Source: Candidatus Tectimicrobiota bacterium
GTDB lineage: Bacteria > JACPUC01
Reading direction: 5' to 3'
DNA length: 64,000 nt
NCBI GenBank assembly: GCA_016192455.1
Contig: JACPUC010000006.1
Coordinates: 199,055-263,054, forward strand
Shown: positions 55,163-63,860 of the stretch, one piece after another
Layout: every line of letters starts with the position of its first letter
How positions within the stretch are numbered: position 1 is the first letter of the stretch
The notes under the pieces: generated by a model
Database searches by the model: none
Told to the model about the DNA's origin: nothing
Seen by the model: the letters and a program-made list of their open reading frames with translations, nothing else
Position numbers and translations under genes: made by a program

Positions 55163-55693
55163 ATGGCTGGCATGAGATCTCGCAGAGTGGAGGTCCCACG
55201 CGATCACCCACTCCGGAAGTTTTTCGGCTCGATCACCATGCTGAGCTTTGAGGGCATCAATTTTCCTGACCCCGAGGTGGTCACCTACGTTGCCAACCTG
55301 CTCACCGATTTCGTCCAGGTCGACAGCCTCTACGCCCTGCGCGACGAGGAGGGCAGGCGCCTGGAGTACATCGTCGACATGCTGATCCTGGCGAGCGAGA
55401 AGGGGCGCGCCGAAGAGCGCCAGACCCGTAAGCACATCGGCGACTACTGCCTCTTCCTCTCCGGCCTCTACCCCGAAAGCCTCAATCGCCGGGCGGTGGG
55501 GCCGGCCTACTACGTCTCCCAAGGGAAAGCGGCCTACGCCACGGTGGCGGCGATCGACGGCGTGCACCCCAGCGGCCAGCTCTTCCGCAAGCTCTCGGCT
55601 CGCTTCGAAGGCTGCGTCACGGCTCTGAACCTGGGCAAGGAGTACCTCCAGGACCCCTTTTACCAGTACCTTCTGCGGCAGATGGAGCTGTGA
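55163..55693 (+). CDS. Conserved-looking protein of unknown function
   Basis: A 176-residue, apparently cytosolic protein with a balanced, globular composition: HPLRKFFGSITMLSFEGINF, then DPEVVTYVANLLTDFVQVDS, RRLEYIVDMLILASEK, HIGDYCLFLSGLYPESL and GKAAYATVAAIDGVHPSGQL. No catalytic or binding motif is recognised; it is predicted mostly helical. Codon use is as GC3-rich as its neighbours, supporting a real gene. ATG 55163 is chosen; an in-frame ATG three codons later is the alternative. It sits alone between two promoters, with its own promoter and palindrome about 100 bp upstream, and is followed by the DnaE2-like polymerase after 320 bp. Confidence 0.8.
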   Translation: MAGMRSRRVEVPRDHPLRKFFGSITMLSFEGINFPDPEVVTYVANLLTDFVQVDSLYALRDEEGRRLEYIVDMLILASEKGRAEERQTRKHIGDYCLFLSGLYPESLNRRAVGPAYYVSQGKAAYATVAAIDGVHPSGQLFRKLSARFEGCVTALNLGKEYLQDPFYQYLLRQMEL

Positions 55694-56014
55694 GGCCGCT
55701 GATGGAGGCGCGCCGGCGTTCATGCGGCGCCGCGGCGCGGTCGAGGGCGCGGGGTGTCCGTCTCTGGCTACGGAGGGAGTGCCGCGCGTTCGAGCCTGCG
55801 GGGGGATTTTTTTCGTCTTGATTTTCGTATTTTATTCGTTTATCTTAACACGTGATGCGTCAAGGCAGGAGCGGCGTTCACGAGCTTCTCCCTGGACTCC
55901 ACGGCGATAGACGAGGCTGCCGCTGCGGTGCTGGGAGCCGGCTCGGCGTTGCTCCGTCATTCGCCTTTCTTTTGCTGAACCGCGGCGGCAAGGCTGGGCC
56001 GACGCGAGGCGTCG
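55694..56014. other. Spacer upstream of dnaE2
   Basis: Contains a markedly A+T-rich block at 55806-55850 with the dnaE2 promoter. No LexA box of the E. coli (CTGT-N8-ACAG) or alphaproteobacterial (GTTC-N7-GTTC) type is seen. Confidence 0.5.
55818..55846 (+). promoter_or_regulatory. Promoter for the second DNA polymerase gene
   Basis: TTGATT (55818-55823), a 17 bp spacer and TATCTT (55841-55846), embedded in the only strongly A+T-rich block of this region. Leader about 160 nt to the ATG at 56015. Confidence 0.55.
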
Positions 56015-59000
56015 ATGTTCACCCACCTCCACGTGCACAGCCACTACTCCTTCCACGCCGGCGCCTCGCGTCCCGCGGAGCTGGTGCGCCGCGCCGCCGA
56101 GCTGGGGATGGAGGCGCTGGCGCTCACTGATACGAACGGCCTCTACGGCGCCGTGGAGTTCTTCAAGGCCTGCGAGGCGGCCGGCCTGCGGGCGCTCATC
56201 GGGGCGGAGGTGGATGCTGGCGGGACGCCTGCCGCTGAGTCAGGGGCCGCTGCCGCGGCAGGGGAGGAGGCCGCTGGGGCCGAAGCGGCGCGCGCGGTCG
56301 TCCTGGCCAGGAACGAGGCGGGCTACCAGGCGCTCTGCCGGCTCGTGACGGCGCGTCACCTCGACGCCGCCTTCGAGCTGCCGGCCGCCCTTGCCGCCGG
56401 CGCCGCCACGGGAGACGTCATCATCCTCAGCCATGCGGCGCCGCTCCTCGTGGAGCTGGCGCGGCGCGGCGTGGGGAAGCGGCGGGGCGAGCCCCTCGTC
56501 TTCGGCGAGATCCGCGCGCTGCCCGAGGTGAACCCGGCGCGGCGCATCTGCCAGGCGGCGCAGCGGCGGAATCTCCAGGTCCTGGATGCCTGCGCCAAGG
56601 CCGGCTACCCCATCGTCGGCACGAACCACGTCTTCTTCGCCCACCCGGCCCAGCACCTCGTGCATCGCCTGCTGCGCGCCATCGGCCTGCGCACCACCCT
56701 CGGGCTCCTCGATCCGGCGGCAGCGGTGGGAGCGCACTGCTTCCTGAAGAGCCCCCGGCAGATGGCGGAGCTCTTCCGCGACCTCCCCGAGGCGGTGCGC
56801 AACAGCAGGGTCATCGCCGAGCAGTGCGCCTTCCGCTTTCGTCTCGGCGAGCCGGTCTTCCCACGATTCAGGCCGCAGGGCCAAGCGGCGGGAGACGGCG
56901 CAGCCGCCTGGAGCCCAGCAAGCGCGCGGACCTTCCTGCAGCGTCTGGCCGAGGAAGGGCTGCGCTGGCGCTACGGCGCCCGGCCGCGGCGCTCGGCGCG
57001 CCAGCGCCTGGCGCGCGAGCTGGAGGTCATCGAGCGTCTCGGCTTCAGCGATTACTTCCTGGTCGTTTGGGACATCGTCGCCTACGCCCGCTCGCGCCGC
57101 TACCCCTGCCTGGGACGCGGTTCAGCCGCCAACAGCATCGTGGCGTACTGTCTCGGCATCACGCACGTCGATCCCCTCGATCACAACCTCTTCTTTGAGC
57201 GGTTCATGAACCCCGAACGCACCACGCCGCCCGACATCGACCTCGATTTCGGCACCCGCCGGCGCGACGACGTGCTCGGCTATGTCTACCGCACCTACGG
57301 CGACGACCACGTGGCGATGATCTGCACCATGAACCGCTATGCCGCGCGCTCGGCCGCGCGCGAGATCGGCAAGGCCTTCGGGCTGCCCGAGGCCGAGCTG
57401 CGCCGCTACGCGCGGCAGATTCCGCACGCCCGCGCCGCGCACCTGCCGCACCTGCGCCAGCGCTACCCCGAGTGCCGCGACCTGGAGGTGGAGCGCGAGC
57501 CGCTGCGCACGATCCTCCTCCTGGGGCAGGCGCTCGATGACGTGCCGCGCCACCTGTCGATCCACTGCGGCGGCATCGTCATCACCCCCGACCCGATCAC
57601 GAACCACGTGCCGCTGGAGCGGGCGGCCAAGGAGTTCATCATCACGCAGATGGACATGGTGCCCATCGAGGACCTCGGCCTCATCAAGATCGACCTCCTC
57701 GGCAACCGCTCCCTCGACGTCCTGCCCGATACGCTGGAGGCGCTGCGGGCGCGGCTGGCGGCGCGCTGCGGCACCGGCGAGGAAGGCAACGGCGGCTCGC
57801 CGGGCTCCCCAGGCTCGGAGGGGGGGCGGCAGGGGCGGCGCGGCGGATCGGCTTGCGGGATCGCCGCGAAGGTGCCCGACGTGGAGGATTTCGCCCGCAT
57901 CTTCGCCGACCGCGCCACCCAGGACCTCATCGCCCGCGGCGCCACCATCGGCTGCTTCTACATCGAGTCGCCGGCGATGCGCTCGCTGCTGCGCAAGCTG
58001 CGGGTGCGCGATTTCCCCAGCCTCACCGCGGCCAGCTCGATCATCCGCCCCGGCGTGGCCGAGAGCGGCATGATGCGGCAGTACCTCGCCTGCTTCCACG
58101 AGCCGCGCCGCGCCGTCTACTACCACCCCCTCATGGAGGAGCTGCTGCGCGAGACCTTCGGCGTCATGGTCTACCAGGAGGACGTCATCAAGGTGGCGCA
58201 CAAGCTGGCCGGCATGTCCCTGGGCGAGGCCGACCTGCTGCGCCGCGCCATGAGCGGCAAGATGCGCTCGCAGGAGGCCATGGAGCGCAGCCGCGGCGCC
58301 TTCCTGACGGCCTGCGCCGGCAACGGCATCAGCCCGGCGGTGGCGCGGGAGATTTTCCGGCAGATCGAGTCCTTCGCCGGCTACTCCTTCTGCAAGGCGC
58401 ACAGCGCCTCGTTCGCCCTGCTCTCCTTCCAGGTGGCGTACCTGAAGGCACACCATCCGGCGGCGTTCCTGGCGGCGGTGCTCAGCAACGGCGGCGGCTT
58501 CTACGGTCCTTGGGCCTACCTCAGCGAGGTGCGGCGCCTCGGCCTGGACGTGCTGCCGCCGGATGTCAGCGCCAGCGACGTCGCCTCTACGGGGAGCGAT
58601 GCCGCGCGGGGTGGCGTGGTGCGCATCGGCCTGGGCGCCCTGAAGGGGATCAGCCGCGAGACGCTGGCCTCCATCGTGGCGGCGCGCCGGCAGCGGCCGT
58701 TCAGCTCGCTCTTCGACTTCCTCGCCCGCGGCCGCCCCGAGCTCGAGGAGGCGCGCCGGCTCATCCGCTGCGGGGCGCTCGAGGGGGTGGGGAGGGCCAT
58801 GCGGGGGTGGGGAGGGAGGCCGCAGGGGCTGACGCGCGCCGAGCTGATGTGGCTGCTCGAGCTGCAGTTCGCCGCCGCGCGCCAGGTGGCGGACTCACTC
58901 TTCCCCGATGACTCGATGGCCCGCGTGACCCCCTTCCTGCCGCCGCTGCCCGACTACCCGGAGGAGGTGAAGTTGCGCGAGGAGCTGGCCGCCCTCGACT

Positions 59001-59557
59001 TCCTGCTCACGCGCCAGCCGCTGAGCTTCTACGGGGCGGCGGCGGCGCGCCACGGCTGCGTGCCGGCGGCGGAGCTGCCGCGCTTTGCCGGCAAGCGCGT
59101 GGCGGCGCTCGGCTGGAAGATCGCCGAGAAGCGCACCGTCGTCAGGCGCAGCGGCGAGTCGATGAAGTTCCTCTCCCTGGAAGACGAAAGCGACACCTTC
59201 GAGGTGACGCTCTTTCCCGACGTCTACCGCCGCGTGGCGCCGCAGACGCGCGGCTACGGCCCCTTCCTGGTTAGCGGCCGCGTCGAAGAGGAGTTCGGGG
59301 TCGTCAGCATCACCGCCCAGCGGCTGGAGAACCTCGACTTCCTGGCGGACTTCCCCGGCGCCGGGCGGGGTGATGCCGGCGCTGGCTTCAGCTTTGGCGA
59401 AGGAACTCCAGAATGCACCGCAGGGTCGCCTCAGGGCATTCCTCGTGCGGCATATGCCCCGCGTCCGGCAAGACCACGAGGCGCGAGCAACGGATGGCTG
59501 CATGCAGGAGGCGGCCAAGGCGAGGCGGCACGATGCGATCGTGGGCGCCCCAAATGA
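56015..59557 (+). CDS. dnaE2: Second DnaE-type polymerase (error-prone DnaE2/ImuC-like)
   Basis: A 1,180-residue C-family polymerase. The PHP domain starts at once (FTHLHVHSHYSFHAGASRPA); polymerase motifs are CLGRGSAANSIVAYCLGITH, catalytic PDIDLDF, KIDLLGNRSLDVL, YQEDVIKVAHKLAGMSLGEA and FCKAHSASFALLS; the OB-fold region EDESDTFEVTLFPDVYRRV is near the end. The GRGSAANS form and overall layout fit DnaE2, used in translesion synthesis, rather than the replicative DnaE at the window start. A Gly/Ser-rich insert lies at about residues 586-610. The usual partners imuA/imuB are not adjacent. The last ~57 codons run antisense through the hydrolase gene with weak codon bias, so the true end may differ. 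Confidence 0.92.
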   Translation: MFTHLHVHSHYSFHAGASRPAELVRRAAELGMEALALTDTNGLYGAVEFFKACEAAGLRALIGAEVDAGGTPAAESGAAAAAGEEAAGAEAARAVVLARNEAGYQALCRLVTARHLDAAFELPAALAAGAATGDVIILSHAAPLLVELARRGVGKRRGEPLVFGEIRALPEVNPARRICQAAQRRNLQVLDACAKAGYPIVGTNHVFFAHPAQHLVHRLLRAIGLRTTLGLLDPAAAVGAHCFLKSPRQMAELFRDLPEAVRNSRVIAEQCAFRFRLGEPVFPRFRPQGQAAGDGAAAWSPASARTFLQRLAEEGLRWRYGARPRRSARQRLARELEVIERLGFSDYFLVVWDIVAYARSRRYPCLGRGSAANSIVAYCLGITHVDPLDHNLFFERFMNPERTTPPDIDLDFGTRRRDDVLGYVYRTYGDDHVAMICTMNRYAARSAAREIGKAFGLPEAELRRYARQIPHARAAHLPHLRQRYPECRDLEVEREPLRTILLLGQALDDVPRHLSIHCGGIVITPDPITNHVPLERAAKEFIITQMDMVPIEDLGLIKIDLLGNRSLDVLPDTLEALRARLAARCGTGEEGNGGSPGSPGSEGGRQGRRGGSACGIAAKVPDVEDFARIFADRATQDLIARGATIGCFYIESPAMRSLLRKLRVRDFPSLTAASSIIRPGVAESGMMRQYLACFHEPRRAVYYHPLMEELLRETFGVMVYQEDVIKVAHKLAGMSLGEADLLRRAMSGKMRSQEAMERSRGAFLTACAGNGISPAVAREIFRQIESFAGYSFCKAHSASFALLSFQVAYLKAHHPAAFLAAVLSNGGGFYGPWAYLSEVRRLGLDVLPPDVSASDVASTGSDAARGGVVRIGLGALKGISRETLASIVAARRQRPFSSLFDFLARGRPELEEARRLIRCGALEGVGRAMRGWGGRPQGLTRAELMWLLELQFAAARQVADSLFPDDSMARVTPFLPPLPDYPEEVKLREELAALDFLLTRQPLSFYGAAAARHGCVPAAELPRFAGKRVAALGWKIAEKRTVVRRSGESMKFLSLEDESDTFEVTLFPDVYRRVAPQTRGYGPFLVSGRVEEEFGVVSITAQRLENLDFLADFPGAGRGDAGAGFSFGEGTPECTAGSPQGIPRAAYAPRPARPRGASNGWLHAGGGQGEAARCDRGRPK

Positions 59558-60212
59558 GTAGGGTGGGAACGGCGATGCCGCGGTACGCCTGCGTGAGCCG
59601 CTGGGCGTCGCGCACGGGAAGCTGGCGGGCGGTCCGCAGCATGGCCTGGCGCGAACCGCGGCTCAGCAACGGCGTCGTATAGGCCTGGAGATCGGCCTGG
59701 GTGATGCGCGCCGGGCGATGGAAGCTGCGCCGCAGCGTCAGCGCGACGATCGGGCGCACGGGAGCGGCGGCGAGGAGAAGCCTGCCGAGGAGCGGCGTGC
59801 GCAGGAGCCGGAAGCTCAGCGGCAAGGGCTGGGGGTAGGCCGCCGCGGCGAGGAGGATCAGCCGTGTCACGGGGTTGCGGCGGCGCGACTGCAGCTCCAG
59901 GTAGGTGAGGAGCGCCACGGTTCCGCCGTAGGAATGCCCCAGGAGCGTCAGGCGCGACAGCTTGAGCGCCTCGATGAAGGCGATGACGAGGGCCGCCTGG
60001 TCGCTCGGCCGGTAGCCGCCCTCGTTCGGTTTCGACGAGCGTCCGCACCCCTTCAGGTCAAGAGTGATGACGCGGCGCCTGCCGGCGAGATGCGGGACGA
60101 GCTTCCGCCAGGTGGCGGTCGAGGCGCCGAACCCGTGCAGGCAGAGGAGGGGATCGCCGTCTCCCGCCTCGGCATAAAAGAGATTGGCCTCGGGGTGGCG
60201 GAACATTGCCAT
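59388..60212 (-). CDS. Alpha/beta-hydrolase
   Basis: A 274-residue alpha/beta-hydrolase-fold enzyme. The nucleophile elbow is GHSYGG; the oxyanion region LCLHGFGASTATWRKLVPHL, the early acidic motif LDLKGCGRSSKP, the catalytic Asp in IWGAHDRIVP and catalytic His in LPDAGHMPHEE are all visible, so the triad is complete. It resembles 2-hydroxy-6-oxohepta-dienoate hydrolase or BioH-like members; the substrate is unknown. ATG 60212 (AMFRHPEANLFYAEAG) is chosen; upstream residues in the open frame are Arg/Pro-rich. The 3' 170 bp overlap the convergent dnaE2 tail, where codon bias favours this gene. Confidence 0.9.
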   Translation of the reverse strand: MAMFRHPEANLFYAEAGDGDPLLCLHGFGASTATWRKLVPHLAGRRRVITLDLKGCGRSSKPNEGGYRPSDQAALVIAFIEALKLSRLTLLGHSYGGTVALLTYLELQSRRRNPVTRLILLAAAAYPQPLPLSFRLLRTPLLGRLLLAAAPVRPIVALTLRRSFHRPARITQADLQAYTTPLLSRGSRQAMLRTARQLPVRDAQRLTQAYRGIAVPTLLIWGAHDRIVPPRLGRLLHAAIRCSRLVVLPDAGHMPHEECPEATLRCILEFLRQS

Positions 60213-60515
60213 AAGCGGGAGACGCTGCCTGCGATCGACCCTGGCCGAAGGGGAACCGCCTCGCGGGGGAGGTGGCCGCCGCGGCGCAGCCGACCGGCGC
60301 CCGGGCGACGCATCGGCGCGGCCAGCGGCCTGGGGACGCCGCCGCACCTGGGGCAGCCGCGAGCTCTTCCCCACGGCTCTCGGAAGCCCCACCGAGCAGG
60401 GTTTCCTCAGCGCCCCCAGGCCCCTCGTCTTGTCGTTCATCACAGAAAACTTCGGTAACCCGACTAACGGCGCGACGATCCAACGCTCGGTAACCGTTTT
60501 AAATGGCTTGACAGG

Positions 60516-60530
60516 GTGCAGAGTCTGCAC
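60516..60530. promoter_or_regulatory. 15 bp inverted repeat
   Basis: GTGCAGA-G-TCTGCAC is a perfect palindrome with a one-base centre. TTGACA (60508-60513, plus strand) is adjacent but has no -10 at the right distance. A possible regulator-binding site between the hydrolase gene and the ligase remnant. Confidence 0.3.
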
Positions 60531-60639
60531 AGCGGCGGCATTCCAGCACCCTCCCGAGGGTCGCGCGGGCGCCCTGCTCGCCGCACGGCAGGCGCCGTCG
60601 CGGCTCAGCCTCTGTCGCCCGAGGTGGCCTGTCGCCGCG

Positions 60640-60823
60640 GCTCCTTACCTGCACAATCTTCCCCGTGGCCGATTGGGGCAGGCTCGCCACGAGCTCCGCC
60701 ACGGGGGGCACTCTTGGAGGCGGCCAGGCGCTTCCGGCAGTACTGGATGATCTGCCGGTTGGTGACCTGCTCTTCCTCCCTGCAGCGAAGGTAGGACTTC
60801 ACGGCCTCGCCTTGCAGCGCGCC
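60640..60823 (-). pseudogene. Remnant of an acyl-CoA ligase C-terminal domain
   Basis: Minus-strand peptides recall the end of AMP-forming acyl-CoA synthetases: GEAVKSYL...REEEQVTNRQIIQYCRKRLA in one frame, then VAELVASLPQSATGKIVQ in another, joined by a one-base shift near 60711. Functional homologues read W-GEAVKA...EEIIAYCRERLAGYKVPR...LP-x-TATGKI. The catalytic lysine motif ATGKI survives, but the rest of the enzyme is missing and the fragment is only about 60 codons. A decayed gene is the simplest reading. Confidence 0.6.
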
Positions 60824-61288
60824 CTGCCCGGGGAAGCGCAAGGCGGCGTTCTCGGGAGCGCGGGCGACGTTTATACCGCTCATCCCTCCCGCACCCACTC
60901 CCCGCAAGGTAGAACGGGAACCAGGTTTAGGCAAGGTACGAAGCTGCCATCGGTTCGCCTCGGCGGCCGCCGGACGAACATCGGGAGGGCCGGTTCCCAG
61001 GCTGGGGCAGGGACGTTCTCCCGCCCTAGCTCCCCTTGACGCTGGCACCCCCATCACCAACAATCAGCGTTGCCTCTGCGGCAGGCCGTCTTCCCGGCGA
61101 GGGCGGGATTCGCAGCCGCGCCGGGCGCTCCGCAGGCAGGCGGTCCACACGACCGCGCCACCGATGAGTGGCGCGGATGGGAGCGACGCCGCGGCTCCCG
61201 GCAGCGGGCCGCGGAACGGCGCCGCGCCTGCCCCGACGCCTCGCCGAGAACTTTCGCGCCACGTTCCATCGTTTGGGAAGGAGTGCCC

Positions 61289-62176
61289 GTGTCTGAGCCG
61301 CAGCCCTTGACGCCCCCCGCCGTCGGCCTGGCGATCTTCCTCTACACACTGTGGGGGAGCATGTACATCGCCACGAAGTTCGGCTACCGGGATGCCTCGC
61401 CGCTGCTCTTCTCGGGCCTGCGCATGATCCCGGCGTCGCTCACCCTCCTCCTGCTGGCCTGGTGGAACCACCTCTCCCTGGGCCTGACGCGGCGTCAGTG
61501 GCGCATCGTCATTGCCTTCAGCGCCCTGTTCTTCGTCGACACCTGCTTCCTCTACCTCGGCCTGAACTACACCTCGGTGGGCCATGCCACCATCCTCATC
61601 AACAGCAGCGTCATCTTCGTCATGCTCCTGTCGCGGCCGGTGCTGGGCGCGCGCGTCCGCCTGCTCCAGTGGATTGGCGTGGCGGGGGCCTTTTTCGGCA
61701 TTGCCCTGGTGATGCGCGATCGGGGCGCGCAGGGGAGCTCCGTCTCGCTCCTGGGCGATCTCCTCATCATCACGGCGGGCTTGTTCTGGGCGCTCTACAA
61801 CGTCGCCTACAAGCGCATCGGCCGAGAGGTGCAGAGCACGGTGCTGATTTTCTACATGGACTTGCTGACCATGGTGCCGTTCATGCTCGCGGCGCCGCTG
61901 GTGGAGCGGGTGCGTTTCACGGCCACGGCGTCGCTGGCCGTGTCGGTGGTCTACGTGGCGGTGTTCACCCATGTCGTCGGCTTCCTTCTCCACAACTGGC
62001 TGCTGCGCCACTACGACGCGAGCCGGGTTTCGGCCTTCATGTTCATCATGCCGCTGGCTGGGGTGGTGCTGGGGGCCGCGGTGTTCGGGGAGCAGATCGG
62101 CCTCTGGGTGCTGAGCGGGCTGGCCTTCGTCTGCTCCGGGATTTACCTCGCCAATCGCGCCCCCCGCAGGCGGTGA
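61289..62176 (+). CDS. EamA-family (DMT) transporter
   Basis: A 295-residue integral membrane protein with about ten hydrophobic helices arranged as two EamA repeats, the pattern of drug/metabolite transporters. The first repeat has FLYTLWGSMYIATKFGYRDA, SGLRMIPASLTLLLLAWW and LYLGLNYTSVGHATILINSS; the second begins LLIITAGLFWALYNVAYKRI and ends FMFIMPLAGVVLGAAVFGEQ. The GTG start at 61289 has GGGAAGGAG five bases upstream. Substrate not assignable; family members export amino acids, nucleotides or sugars. A glycerate kinase follows 140 bp downstream on the same strand. Confidence 0.9.
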   Translation: MSEPQPLTPPAVGLAIFLYTLWGSMYIATKFGYRDASPLLFSGLRMIPASLTLLLLAWWNHLSLGLTRRQWRIVIAFSALFFVDTCFLYLGLNYTSVGHATILINSSVIFVMLLSRPVLGARVRLLQWIGVAGAFFGIALVMRDRGAQGSSVSLLGDLLIITAGLFWALYNVAYKRIGREVQSTVLIFYMDLLTMVPFMLAAPLVERVRFTATASLAVSVVYVAVFTHVVGFLLHNWLLRHYDASRVSAFMFIMPLAGVVLGAAVFGEQIGLWVLSGLAFVCSGIYLANRAPRRR

Positions 62177-62316
62177 GGCTGCCGTCGCCTGGCGCGCGGC
62201 CGGCGGATTCGCTGCGGCCCCGGGGCAGTGTGGTGGCGAGCGGGCGAGGCGCTTGGGGTGGAGCTGGAGGGGGAGCCGTGGCGGTCCGCGGCGGGCAGGC
62301 TCCGCGTCGCGAAGGG

Positions 62317-63717
62317 ATGATCGTGGGGGAAGGACTTGTCGTTCTGGCGGAGAGGATCTTCCGTGCCGGCCTGCGGGCCGTTGACGGCGAGGCGGTGGTG
62401 CGGCGCGCCCTGGCGCTGTGCTCGGGGGAGGGCCGGCCTGCTTTGCTGCGGGTTGCCGGGGAGGAGCGCGCCATGCCTGAAAACGGGCGGCTGGCACTCC
62501 TGAGTATCGGGAAAGCGGCGGCGCCGATGGCGGCGGCGGCCGAGGCCGCGCTCGGCGCCGTGCTGGGGGAGGGGATCGTGATCACCAAGGAGGGTCACGC
62601 TCTGCCCCTGCGCCGCTGCCAGGTGTTCGAGGCCGGGCACCCCCTTCCCGACGCCGCCGGGGTGGCGGCGACACAAGCGGCGCTCGCCATGGTGGATCGG
62701 CTGGGCCGGGATGACCTCCTCCTGGTGTTGGTCTCCGGCGGCGCTTCGGCACTCTTCGTGGCTCCACCGCCCGGCCTGGCGCTCGCTGAGCTGCAGACCA
62801 TGACCTCCGCCCTCCTCGCGTGCGGGGCCAGCATCCATGAGCTGAACACCGTCCGCAAGCACTGCTCGGCCTGCGCTGGGGGCTGGCTGGCTGCCCGCGC
62901 CGCGCTGGCGCGCATCGAGGCACTCATCCTCTCCGACGTGATCGGAGATGATCTTGCAACTATCGCCTCGGGTCCGGTCACGCCTGATCCGAGCACCTTC
63001 GCCGAGGCGCTGGAGATTGTGCACCGCTACCGGCTGCGCCGCAGCGTTCCCGCCGCCGTCGTGCGCCACCTCGAGGAGGGTGCGGGCGGCAGGCGGCCGG
63101 AGACGCCGAAGCCCGGCGCCGCCTGCTTCGAGCGCGTGCGCAGCACCATCGTCGCCAACAACGAGACGGCGCGGCGCGCCGCGGCGGCCTGTGCCGCGTC
63201 CCTGGGGTTCTCAACCTGCGAGGTTGCGGATCCCCTCCAGGGAGAAGCGCGGCTGGCGGCGCTGAACCTCGTTGAGCTGGCGCGCCGGGTGCGCCGGGGG
63301 GAGGGGCCGGTGCGCGAGCCAGCTTGTCTTCTCGCAGGCGGCGAGACCACCGTGGTGGTGCGCGGGAAGGGGCGGGGGGGACGCAACCAGGAGTGCGCCT
63401 TGGCGGCGGTGCAGGGGCTGGCCGGGATGGAGGGCGTCGCGCTGCTCTGCGCCGGCTCGGATGGGAGCGACGGGCCGACGCCGGCCGCCGGCGCCGTTGT
63501 TACGGGCGAAACCCGCAGCCAGGCCGAGGAGCGGCACGCCGATCCCCGGCAGTTCCTGGCCCGCAATGACGCCTATGGTTTCTTTGCGCGCGTCGGCGGC
63601 CACCTCATCACCGGGCCGACGCGCACGAACGTCATGGACCTGGCGATCCTCCTCCTGGATCGCCGCGCCGGAGCCGCGGGCGAGGCTGACCCCCCTCCCG
63701 CCCGCGTCCCGGCCTGA
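62317..63717 (+). CDS. Glycerate 2-kinase (GckA/TtuD, MOFRL family)
   Basis: A 466-residue kinase making 2-phosphoglycerate from D-glycerate. Domain order: the N-terminal DUF4147-type domain (LLSIGKAAAPMAAAAEAALG, KEGHALP, EAGHPLPDAAGVAATQAAL, LVLVSGGASALFVAPPPGL, HELNTVRKHCSACAGGWLAA, LILSDVIGDDLATIASGPV) and the C-terminal MOFRL domain (LLAGGETTVVVRGKGRGGRN, then LCAGSDGSDGPTPAAGAVV). All signature blocks are intact. ATG 62317 follows GAAGGG. The hydroxyacid dehydrogenase at 12.5 kb could supply D-glycerate, suggesting a glyoxylate/serine-cycle-like link, but the genes are far apart. A strong hairpin lies 48 bp after the stop. Confidence 0.93.
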   Translation: MIVGEGLVVLAERIFRAGLRAVDGEAVVRRALALCSGEGRPALLRVAGEERAMPENGRLALLSIGKAAAPMAAAAEAALGAVLGEGIVITKEGHALPLRRCQVFEAGHPLPDAAGVAATQAALAMVDRLGRDDLLLVLVSGGASALFVAPPPGLALAELQTMTSALLACGASIHELNTVRKHCSACAGGWLAARAALARIEALILSDVIGDDLATIASGPVTPDPSTFAEALEIVHRYRLRRSVPAAVVRHLEEGAGGRRPETPKPGAACFERVRSTIVANNETARRAAAACAASLGFSTCEVADPLQGEARLAALNLVELARRVRRGEGPVREPACLLAGGETTVVVRGKGRGGRNQECALAAVQGLAGMEGVALLCAGSDGSDGPTPAAGAVVTGETRSQAEERHADPRQFLARNDAYGFFARVGGHLITGPTRTNVMDLAILLLDRRAGAAGEADPPPARVPA

Positions 63718-63765
63718 GATCGGGGCGTCCGACTGCCCTGCCAGCGGTTATGTCGTGGCGTAGCG

Positions 63766-63794
63766 CGGAGCCCCCGGGTTGCGTGGGGGCTCCG
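63766..63794. terminator. Strong GC hairpin between convergent genes
   Basis: CGGAGCCCCC (63766-63775) and GGGGGCTCCG (63785-63794) form a perfect 10 bp stem with a 9-base loop. It lies between the glycerate kinase stop and the convergent citrate synthase stop, so it can serve both directions. No good U-run follows on either strand. Confidence 0.65.
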
Positions 63795-63860
63795 TCACGC
63801 TTGGTTGCAAGCCTGGCCTTCTCCGGGGCCGTATGCGTGGCCCCGGGGTAGGGAGACCGC

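Larger units (their letters stand above)
60213..61288. other. Gene-poor stretch with a ligase remnant and a palindrome
   Basis: No intact gene. It holds a degenerate acyl-CoA ligase C-terminus (minus strand, about 60640-60823) and a 15 bp palindrome at 60516-60530. The rest shows no motifs I can support. Confidence 0.5.

Noticed and set aside
55684-56014. LexA/SOS box for dnaE2
   Set aside because: Neither CTGT-N8-ACAG nor GTTC-N7-GTTC is present; SOS control cannot be claimed.
60605-61063. 152-codon minus-strand frame as an intact gene
   Set aside because: Only its middle resembles an acyl-CoA ligase end and the continuation is in another frame, so it is treated as a remnant.
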